Of a stretch of DNA of 64,000 bases, positions 40,301 through 52,300 are shown piece by piece. The notes beneath the pieces were generated by a model that saw nothing but the letters and a program-made list of their open reading frames with translations, was not told where the DNA came from and made no database searches. The first letter of the stretch is position 1; every line of letters begins with the position of its first letter. Source of the DNA: Lepeophtheirus salmonis (taxonomy: Eukaryota > Arthropoda > Copepoda > Siphonostomatoida > Caligidae); assembly GCF_016086655.4 (NCBI RefSeq), contig NC_052138.2:31321403-31385402 (forward strand), read 5' to 3'. Position numbers and translations under genes: made by a program.

Positions 40301-43300
40301 ACCCGGAAAGTCCTAATCAAATTCTTGTAACTCCTTATTTAGGACCAAGACTCCAGTCCCGTTGAGTTCACCCTCAGTCTAGTCCAGTTTAGTCCTAAAA
40401 CTTATAAAGTTCAGTCTTTGATGGGTCACTCAAACTTATTTCTTCTTGTTTTAATCAGTTATAGCACTGATAGTCTGAAAGACCGACTGTCTTAAGGACC
40501 TGTCCCAGGGACTAATATGATCGGTCCTAAGACTGGACTTGACCTAGTAAATAAAGTCTGACACAACACTATGGGCTCATACATTTATGATGTCGGGGAA
40601 AAAGTACTATTTTTGACCCAAGACCCTTGTCTGTGTTGGTCAAAAGGTTGAGTCCCACTCCTATTGGACATCTAAATTTTTAGGGCACCCCCCTCCCGTT
40701 AATGTTTGATATTTTTATAATTAATAGTGCACCAATTTAATTGAATGGATTTTCTTCTTGCAGCCTTGGCCTTCAATGATTGAATAATGTTCTAGTACTC
40801 TTTTGGAGAGCCTTTCAATCAGTTTCCCTCCCCTTGAGTTTTTTTGTGACCTTCTTGTTTCTTTAAATTTATACTATGCTTTCTTATTCATGTTTCTTAT
40901 TTCTTATTCGAAGTGGAATCCGTTTGGTAGAGCAAGAGTAAAATTGCTTATAATGTAAAAAAACCAAACACATAACTGTTGAATCCTTCATTCTTTGGTT
41001 CTCATAGATTTCATGCACCGGGGAATTGAAGTTGAATAGCATTAGTACATAAAGTATATTGGTTATCTTGGAGAGCATTGATGTACTTCATATTGAAAAG
41101 GTTTTGTTGATCAGTGAAACAGTGATCAATGTAATGGACTCTGAAATATCCAATACCCCTCCTTCTTCCCCCTTCCCCGTCAACTGGAGGTCATAAATGT
41201 ACGACCTCCATGTATAATATATATCTCCATATACAAACATTATTAAGAACTATCACCAATCAAAATGTCCTTCTTTTTGGAATGTAGAACCTATTCTGAT
41301 TTTTTTCAAACTCCATTGATATCTCACCCCCCCCCCTTTTAACAAGGCAATTGCCGTCTCTTACATATTAATTATTCCATACCTATGTCTTCTTATACTA
41401 CTTGAACTTCCTCTTAAATAAAAGTCTTAAGATACTTACTTATTTATGAAAGAGAAGGAAGTGTTTCTCATTAACGTTTTGTAAAGTAACGACATGTGAC
41501 AAAGATGACGACTCATTAAAGTACTTTTCTCTACCTATAACATTATGTATAGGTAAGAGTTCAATGTAAGTCTGTAATTGTGTAATAATAGCTAGTCACA
41601 ATAATAATCAGGAACTCTTAATAACATAAAAATTATGTGTGGTGCATAAATCCCATTTTTTGGTCTGATGTGAAAATATTCTATTAAAGGGTGTATCTTT
41701 ATTTAATACTAATAATATGCAAATATACATATATAATAATTATTTACGAGTTTAAATTACGAAGAGATTCTATGTATATTGTATACAAAATTAAGTATGT
41801 TACATATATTAGGGTGCATCAAACGCTCTTATGTTTCTTTTAATTGTACTTAATTTGCTTACTTATCCTCTCAAATGGGACATTTAATGATAGAAATATG
41901 TATGTAAAAAGTCAATAGAGTTCAAAATAAAAATCGAGGATTTACGACCTATACTCGTTATTTTCCATAACACTTTTTGCTTGCAAACAAACTTGTTAGT
42001 CAAAAAATCATATTTTTAATAGAATCATTAAAAACCTTGATTTAATTTGTTTTGCTTTTTCTAGTTTATGTTCTACAGAGTAACTTAAAACGTAGTATAA
42101 CTTATTTGAATCGTGGTCATAAGCGTAATTCAACAGTTTAAGACATTAACGTATCAATTTATTTAATACTATAGTCGGGTTATAATTAGGGATGCGTCAA
42201 CCCTTATTTATTCGATTAAATTCAGTCCGGTTTTAGGTCCAGTCCTATCATTCCTTGGGACCGATCCTTCATGTTGTCAGTACTAGAACCGATTCAAAAA
42301 AAGAATAAATAAAGTTGATTAACATTATCAAGGACCGAACTTTATAAGTTTTCGGACTGATATGTAGGAGAAAATTAAGCCAGACCGATACTGAACTGGA
42401 CGGGACTTCAGTCTTCCTTTCTAAATAAGGATCAACACACCACTGGTTAGAACCAATATATTTTTAGTGGCACTGACGCTTATTTATATATATTAAAGAT
42501 TCCCAGGTTTGGACAAGATACGAGTTAATACTTAGGTACAATAGGCTATTTTTTTGTTTAATTCATAAAACTCAAATATCCATTGACGAGCTTTTTTATG
42601 TTATATGTCCAAATAGATGCATACCTATATACATAGAAATGAAAATCGTGTGTATTTTGGGCATATTAAAAAAAAAAAAAAAATCAACATGGTAACCCTT
42701 ATAATTTAAAGAATGTTTGGGAAAAAATCAGCTTATCTGTCAATACGCTTCATTTGGTCAGTTATAATCAGCTGTGACGAGGAAGGAGGGGAAGAAGGAA
42801 ATTAACAAGGACATTGGCAAGAATTACTCTGATGTCCATCCTCAATTCAACTCTGAGTCCATTAAGGACCTACAATTATAACTCCGCAGCAAATCCTCAA
42901 TGCAACTCTCTTTTATGATCACACACGAATGATCAATCAGGTTTTAAATATAATTCAATGTAGTAAAAAAGGAGGTTCATTAAGCAGGAGTTAAATTATA
43001 ATGGCAACAGCTAAAAAATTATTCTTTAGATTACCAATTCCAAAAAAACGGGCGAGCTAAATACCACGCCACAGTTATTATTTACTCTTCTCTATTATGC
43101 AAATTTTGAGAGATTAAGAGTCATTTTTTACAATAAAATGTTCTAGAACGCATAATCAGCTGTTGATTCAAAAGAAAACATTCTCATAGTCGCCACCATG
43201 AACACACCTTAAGAGAAGAAGTTTGAGATCCAAGCACTCTTCCGTTTGGGATTGTCCAAGAAGGCCATCTGTGTGCAGACTTTGGCCTCGAAGCAGACGA

Positions 43301-46300
43301 TTTACAATGTCTCAAATTGGTTAAAGGTCGGGGAGGACCTAAGACTCTCTCCAGGAAAAGGAAGGAAACCCTCATTGTCCGTCAAATGTCTGAAGTCAGC
43401 ATGCAAGAAGAAACCGAATTTCTCAATTGCTGACATGACCAAGAAGATGAAGAAGTCCCCATCAGCAATGTCCAGGGTTATAAAAAAGGCATGAGAAAAG
43501 TTTTGTGGCGTGTTCTGTGGCCTCTTTTTACAGAGCAATAGAGAAAAGGTTCGTATGGAGTGTGCAAAAAATATCCTGAATCACCTCAAGGGAACATGTG
43601 GACTCATTGCGATCTTTTCTGATGAGAAAACCTTACTGTTAACCCTTTCTTCAACAGGCAGAATTATCGAGTAGTGCCATTTGGGGATATGGCGGAGGAG
43701 CGCCAATATGTCCCCGCCACCAAATTTCAGTGATTATGTTAGGGCTGGTTGCATCCAATGGGAAGGCCATAAATCCCGTGGGTTCCCTCTAGGATACAGA
43801 TTGAAGGCTAATGAGTACGTCAACATTCTAGACACCAAATTTTTCCCATAAATCAAATCCATTGGTGACAATTTTCCCTTGGAATTCCAACAAGATGGAG
43901 TACCTTCCCACACCGCAAAGAAAACTGAAGAGTGGCTCCAAGCCAACTTGCACTTCTGGCCAAAGGAATTCTGGCCACTGCAGAGCTCAGACCTCAACAC
44001 CCTAGACACACCAAGACCTGAAGGAGATGCCACCCGCGCTCTGGATACCTCTTTCAACAAGTTTGGGGCGTCCATCAACGCCGAGTACATGCAAAAGGTC
44101 TGCAGCAGCTTCCACCACCGCCTGGTGCTCACGATCAATTTTGAGGGTGGATATATTAACTAAAGATGTTCTTTGAATTTCGACTAATAATTAATAGTTA
44201 TTAAATGTGTTCCCTAATTCCCTCAGGATCCCGCCCTGGACTTCAATACTTTCTGTGTTAAAATGGGTAAATAATAACGGCTCGAGGGTATGAGCGCTCG
44301 GTGACCACACCGGACCAACATTTAGTTGTTTTTTTTTGTTTTTTTTGCATACATGTTTCTATCATCCTGTGCCACATTTGAGAGAAGAGGTAAAAAAATC
44401 CATCGAAATGTAAAAAACATGAGGCGTTTGACCCACCCTAACCTATAAACATATATAGGGCGTTATCCCTTACTTTTTAAAAAGATAAAAACTTTAAATA
44501 TACATACATATTTAGTTCCTATATATAAAATTTGACTGTATATTGTATAAAATGGACTAATATAATTACATTCTTTCCTTTAACCTTATTATAGCTACAC
44601 CGGCGACGATTCGAACTACTCCACTTCCATCCACACTCAAGACATTGTTCCCAGTTAGCCCTGAAAGAACTCAAAATAATTATAGGATGGAGCCAAGTTT
44701 ATTTCATCATAAAAATGCAGGGATTCAAGTAGCCAATAATGCTCCTTATGCATATCAACCCATACTCAAGTAAGGAACACGGTCAATTTGCACAAATTAA
44801 AATAATCTATAATTAAAAATTAGTAAGCTTATTATTTAAAAAATAATCATAACTAATAATATGTTTGTGCAGTTATAAGGTTATTCTGTATACCTGTCAC
44901 AATTGAAATGAAATAATCCAATAAGGAATCTACAGAGTGCAGTAACATAACTTCCTTTTTTTTTTGATAATGTCTGTCAATCAAACTGTAGAAGAGGTAG
45001 GGGTGTGGGCGTAGTTTCATTGTAGATGTGAGATTCTAAAGTTTTCTTGGAAATACAACTGGTCGCTATCATGCCTAAAAAAAGGATTTACCAAGGTTAG
45101 TAGAAATACATGGTAAGACCATTATGTAATGGGCATTACTATAATTTTCAATCTAATGTATCGTACAGACTCCTGGGCAAAACAGGCAGATTTAGACAAA
45201 ACACGCAACCAATCATACTATATGACGTCACTATTAAAACGCGTGGTGGAAGTCAAACATTAGTCGTACACGTGCTATGGTATACCTTATATATGGTCTA
45301 TTAACCTTGGGATTTACATAATATCTTATAAAATTAAACTAATAGCAATTTAGCAACAATTTATTATTGGTGGGATTTATGAAAATCAGTTAATTGCTTC
45401 AGATTTTAATAAACAAAAAACAATTGTCTTAATTTATAGTTTGCAAAAAAAAAAAAAATGAATGCAAATAACTCCACAAATAAAAAGGCTAAAGGGATTA
45501 AATAAAGTATTCAGATTTAGTGTCATGCAAGAATTTCAATCGTTGTGGTTTGTTCCAAATGAGTAATTTATTTTGGGAAATTAAGAATTTTAAAACGGTT
45601 GACAAATTGCAAATTTCTAACTATTGTATCAACTAATCATCTACAATCATAAAATAAGATATCTTATCCATTAAATTCAATCACCTTTTTTTATAAAAGA
45701 AGACATAATTTTTTTTTCTAAAAACATTTTTTTTAGAAAACAAATCCTTCAATTGATTTCAGGGGGCTAATTTTTTCCCATTTTAATGACTTTTTTTAAA
45801 TTTTTCGATTTGGGGAGGAGGCTTCAGCCCTTCATACTCCCTGCTCCCCACCCCCCTGCGGACGCCTCTGACTATTATCCTGTATTAAAATTTATTAAAC
45901 TATGTAATTCAATTGTTGAACTGAAGTAGACACAAAAGTTGCAGTAGCGTTTAATAACGATTTTATTCCGTTCTTTTTTAACTACGATGTTTCATTACGC
46001 TACCGAACGACAGCTGAAACAAATATGAGCAAGTTTTGTTTTTATCCAATGTCACTAAATGTAAAAATGTCGGAGAAACAACAAAATGAGTAACGCGTTC
46101 AGGATCTCCTATGCAAGGGTGTCAGTGCCGAGCCAATACTGCCTGGAAGAACCAAACCTTTTACTGCAACAATACGGATGACGTATGGTCTGCCACTATG
46201 TGGCCTTCCTCCAGCAATGAACTCAATCCCATTAGACTTTGCAATTTGGCTAAAATAAAGATTCACTGCAAGTTTCGAATCCCCACTCTGTACTTCAATA

Positions 46301-49300
46301 TAATACTACCTTGGTTTTTGGAATTTTTATGAAACAAAATCCAACAATTAAATTTTTGGAAAAAAATTTCAAAAATTATATGCCATATATTAAATTCAAA
46401 AAAAATTCAAAAATTAAATTTCAAATATATAATTTCTTCAAAAAAATATTAAATTTTTCGGAAAAAAAATATATATAATTCATAGCTCTTCATAAAAAAT
46501 TTCAAAAATTAAATATAAATAATTAAATTTTTTGCAAAAAAATTAAATTTTAAATATATAATTGATTGAAAAAAAATTCAAACATTAGATTTTTTGGAAA
46601 ATTTTTTTAAAAATGTATATTGATTTACAGAAAATTAGTTTTTTTTAAATTTTGTAAGTAATTTTTTTTTTAATTTGAAAAATTTAAATTTTATTTAAAG
46701 AAATTTGAGAAATTTAAATATTATTTAAAGAAATTTGAAATATTAAATTTTTTGAAAAATATTTGAAAAATTTCAATTTTATATAAGAAAATTAGAAATT
46801 TTTTTAATTTTAATTAAAAAAATTGGAAAACTTATTATTATTTTTTTTGATATTGGAAATATTAAATTTAATTTATATATAAAATTTTCTTGTAAAAGGG
46901 GAAAATTTCTTAATTTTTGGAGGGGAGGTACAACCCCTGCAGCCCAACCCTGTGGATGCCCCTGTATTGGTTAAAAAAAGTATCTTGTAGAGAATGCTTT
47001 AATTTTAGGAACTTTTTAAAGGACCGATTATTGGGATCTGATGGGAGCGGGCAGAAGTCCAATATGAAGGACTGATAGAAGCCTAACCAATACAAGAATA
47101 TAGGTATCTTGACATCTCTAATAGGCAGCAGTCAGTACTCACCCACCTACTCGCCCAGTACATAGGTAGATAGATAATATGTAATTAATGAATTAGCTTT
47201 TAGCTACTTTTGCCCTCAAGAATGTTAATTACATGGATGTATCCTTATGTTAATTCCTTTTTGTATATAGCTATATAATAGGAGACTAAAGTAATAAATT
47301 ACTTTATTTATATGAATTAGCCTATTATAATTAATAGAGGAATTATACACTTTGATTATGGTTCTATGTATATACTTTATTAAAGGTAAGACCCATTCCT
47401 TCACGTAGGAGGTGGGGTCTCTCCGAAAAAGGCTTACATCTTCTCCTTCAGTACCTTATTTTCACATATGTACTACAGCTATATGAACTGATATAGTTAA
47501 GGATGTCATTTTTGTTATGAAAACACTTAGTTACGAAATTATAAAAGGTAACACGGATTGGCTGTGTGCACCTCCTTCTTATTTATTGATTATAATAACT
47601 AACCTGTAGAGATATGTTTTTTGTTAAATGTGAGGAGAAGACGGAAGCGAGGCATATGGTATACCTGAATTATAAAAGCAAGACAAGGATAAGATAATAA
47701 TAAGATATGAATCATATCAATTACATGATTTAAGAGAGAGAAAATGAATTACTTCTATCATGAGGAAACTTTCTACATTTAAAATAGCAAAAGTGTAGAA
47801 TAAATATTATAATTATATTTTAATTAAGACGTATCTATTTTATTATGCATTTTTTAAATCAATTAACACCAAAGGTAGGCTAAAACTCTGCTTTTAGAGG
47901 GTGATGTTAACACACATACGATTATTAAATAATGAAGAGAAGAAAAAAAAACGAGCACACGCATAAACCCTTTTTCCCCTTTCTGATCACTATGTTTATT
48001 TTTTTCTTTACTCTTTTCCCCTAATAAGTCGTCAGGTTGTTAATTTTTCCCTCTGAAGTATGTATTCTCGCCTATCTTTGTTATAAATTGATTTACAATT
48101 GCATAATAAAATAATTATATATGAATTTAAATATAATTAACATATTTTCCCAGCACTTATGCTAATTTAAATGTAGAAGGTTCTCCTCTTTATAGACGAA
48201 ATTAATTTTATCCACCTAAAATCATATAACATGGAGCTGATGTTAACTAACATATTAATTCAGGTACACCATATGTCTCTCCTCGTGATCGCAAGGAAAA
48301 GGTGGGGCAAGACTTAAGATATTACGGAATTAAGACACTTGATAATATCAGCTCCCTGTTATATGCAAAGAACGTATCTTTAGAGCTATTTGGGAAGTTT
48401 AGATTATCTAAAATCAGCTATGAGATGAAGGGAATAAATACCTATCAATGATATATGACATAATTACTCCACTGTGGATTTTCAATTCAATTCTGAGCCA
48501 ACAAGGGGTTACACTTATCATTCCCGAGGAAACAAATCATTGTTATATTGACTTTCATGAGCACATCTGTATAATTAGATGTTCTGTCTTCAAGAATTAA
48601 ATAACAATGATAAGAACTTCAGAAAATGAAAAGACAGTTCAGATTGCCAAAAAGCCGCTACCGCTTTCAATGACATATTTTATACACCTCTGCCCACAAA
48701 GTAATGAAAAGAAAAAGCACATCCAATAACCGTTTTTCATTTTCTAATTTAGAATTTTTCTTTACAAAAATTACATCCACAGATATGGGTACATAATATA
48801 TAGAAAAAAATTGATTGCAAATGTCAAATCTAAATTGATATATATGTTTATTTATGATTATAACCTTCAATTATAATTAATTCTTCTTGTTTTTGAATTA
48901 TGTAATTTAAGAATGATTCCATCTTGGCTATAAATGTCACGACGAAATAACTGTTTACTTATGCTTCTATGCTTATAAATAAATATTGTTGTTCTGGATT
49001 ATATACATACATACAAAGACTCTTAAATAAGACTTAATTGTTCTATGTACATAGGTGCACATAATATACATACAACTTATGTTGTGCAAGGCAGTTGAGT
49101 AAACTTAAAATTAGGGGCGTCCGTTGTATTATAATATGATTTTTTTTTTAAATCAAAAAATTAAAATTTTTTGGAAAAAAATTAGAAAAATTAAATTTTT
49201 TACTAAATAATTTCACAAATTAAATTTCCAATATTTAATTTTTTCAAAAATAAATTCAAAAATTCACAGCTGCTAACAAAAAATTATGAATATAAGTTAT

Positions 49301-52300
49301 TATTTCAAATATTAAATTTTTTGGAGAAAAAAATTTATAGGTATTCATAGAAAATTTATTTTGTTTTGGATTTTTTTTATAAGTTATATTAAATTTTCTA
49401 GTAAAAAGAAAAAAATCAAATTTTGGGTGGTGGCTACAATACCTCCAGCCCACCCCTTCGTGGACGCCCCTAAAAATTGAGTTGAAAATAGGATGATGCC
49501 ATTTTAGAGGTTTACAAAAGGGTTCGATTTCGCTCTGAAAATCTTAGGTCCAGCATAGATCGCCCAAAAAAAACAACAACTTAAGACGGAATTAAACAAA
49601 CAAATTGAACTCGGACCGAGTCCCAACACTAGTTTAGTGGGACAACTAGATTATTCATGGTACTCTTAATTATGAATAACTAATTTTATAGTGGTGTGAC
49701 AATTTACAAATTATTAAATGACAAACGAAAGAGTGACGTATCATTAATTTAAATGAGGAACTTTACTCATTAAAGACGCCCACAGCACCTGTGAGACTCT
49801 CAAATCTCCAACTCACTCCTAAGGATGGTTTTCTTTGTCATTGTTGTCCCATGCAGACAATTAAATGGAATTCAATAATGTGTTCAATGTTGTTAATCTT
49901 CTTGAATTTCTGTATGGCCTAGTTGACATTGCTCTTGGTCACATTGAGGAATTTGAAGACGTTATCAATCAAGGATGTCCACAGTCATGGTCTGGAGGTG
50001 CTGTATCCCCCTCCCAGATGAATAAATCTTAGTTTTTATCAACAAAAAATTATCGGTTAGTATGTGTGTATGGGGAATATTTCAAAAAAATAAAAATGAG
50101 AGCCCCCACAAAAAAATACCGACACCCTGACAATACATGGTTGGCTTTTTTCTGCATGCCAGGGATCGATAATACCTTTACGCATTCCTATTTCGTGAAT
50201 TTACTACAAACTTTTGAGATTTAAAAAAACAGACAAAAAAAAATATAACGGATGTATCAATAATCACGTGAGAGTATCAGTGTTTTTCTCGTCTGCTATG
50301 AATAGACGAAATTTAATTGTCAACTAATGTTTTTCGCATGAACAGTACGATATAAAGACGAAAGGAAACATTTCTTTTTAATTGTTCGTCTGAATAAAGT
50401 AAAGAATTTCTTTCCTCTACGAAATAAAGACAAGAAATAATGAATACGGACACAAAGAAGATTGGAAAGGAGATTCAAAGCACTTTAAATTAATATAAAG
50501 TAATCAAACTTAAAAAAACAAACAAATGGTAAAACATATTGTGACATTGTATATAATATTCGTTGAAAATAAGTAGACTTTAATTTTATCATATATGAAT
50601 CTGAAAGTAAAATCGTTACCTCAATTTTACATCATTGAGGGTGATTTCCTGATTTTAATTAATTTGTTGTATAATAATATACCATTAAAATTGGCAAATC
50701 GACATTTTGAAGAAAATTCCAATAGCAGACAGTTAAAGAGCGGTCCAAGGATCGGTCCTGAGGACCAATAGTACCGGTTTTAAGACTGGACTAGACGGAA
50801 TTAAAAGGACGACATAATAATAATTGTGTGACAACAACAATTAACGAATGCTTTACTGGATGATGAGAGTGACGTAAATCATTTCTACATAATATTGTTG
50901 TTGTCATTTTCTTGAAAATGTCAGTAGCAACAACAGTGTTTTTTATATATATATATTTTTTTTTTTTTTGTGCATACTATACTTATATACCTACCTAAAT
51001 GTATATAAAGGAAAAATATGCAACTATTTTGATGATAATAACAATAAGACTAAAGGAATTTTGCCAAGAAAAAACAAAAAAACAAATTTATAATTGGTTC
51101 AAAAATATTTTTTTACTCTGTGTGTTTACTTTGCGATCTATATGTATTAGGATTTCTCTCTCGGGATACCGGGATTCCATTTTCCCCGGATATATCAGGG
51201 TTTACATCTACGATAAATTCCCAGTAAATCCCAAATTGAATTACTTCATAATGTTAGTTGTTTCACTTAATTATATACAATTCACCAAAAAATTTGCTTC
51301 TTCCTCACTTACAATTTAATTATTTTTGTATGTGTCGGATTAGGTTACGTAATTCAAAAAAGCTATATCCTTGGGCTCTAAAAAAACCCTGGTTCCAGGG
51401 GCGATGCTAGCATCCTCCTTTTATTATCAAAACCGTAATATAATCTTTTATATATGTTTACAAGTCTTGATATCTTTCCTCGTTTCCATCGTGGAATCTA
51501 AAACAGTCAAAGAGATCATTATGAAATTTAGCAAGTAGGCGTATAAAATAAGAAATCATGTTCCTATGATATTTTTGGGTCTACGAGATGATTATTAGGC
51601 TGTTTTTCACCGAAAACAAGAGGTTTTAAAACTTTATCTCCTTTCTCTCTCTCTCTCTATATATCTCTCTCCTTCTCTCTGTCTTTCCCCTCTTCTTTTC
51701 TCCCTCTGTCTCTTTCTACATCCCTATTACTGTCTCTTTCTACGTCCTTCTTTATGTCTCTTTCTCCCTCATTCCACATCCTTCTCTATGTCTCTTTCCA
51801 TATCCTTCTTTTTTGTTTAAGATTATATCCCTTTCTTTGTTTCTACTCCCCTCTATTCAGCTATGCATCCCGGGTCGTGACTGGTAATTTTTTCCCACTT
51901 TAATATTTAATGATGTATGTAGGGAGGCCTGAGCTTTCGGCACTGTATATAACTGATGATTTGTGATGGATGGGCACTGATATGCAGGATTTATGGAGTT
52001 TATCGATTTTGAATGACGTCATTATAAGTTTTTAATAGTGAGTAGGAATGGAATCACGATCCGTGGATATTGTTCATACCCAGGAAAGTAAAAGTAAATG
52101 ACGTCATTACTACTTCTCCCTTTCATCAATTTCATCATCCATATTTATCTTCTCACAGTTCAGATCTACGTAAATAAAGAGCAAGTTTGCTCGCCTCCCT
52201 CACACCCTTCTCCAAGATCACTTACTTTAAGTTCATCTCTGGATTGAAACCGTATCCCGTCACTAAATATGCAATGAATTTACTGGGAATGAAATGACCT

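Larger units (their letters stand above)
39032..44594 (+). other. Intron 3, 5.56 kb
   Basis: GTGAGT...TTATAG. It holds MITE-B copies near 40.3 and 42.2 kb, an inverted dispersed-repeat copy near 42.75 kb and the broken transposase at 43.2-44.2 kb. 39.05-40.3 kb and 40.6-42.18 kb show nothing I can name beyond AT-rich, T-rich and C-tract sequence. Confidence 0.75.

Noticed and set aside
50999..51319. 106-codon + ORF
   Set aside because: Low-complexity start and a GGGATACCGGGATT-type repeat inside; no domain recognised.
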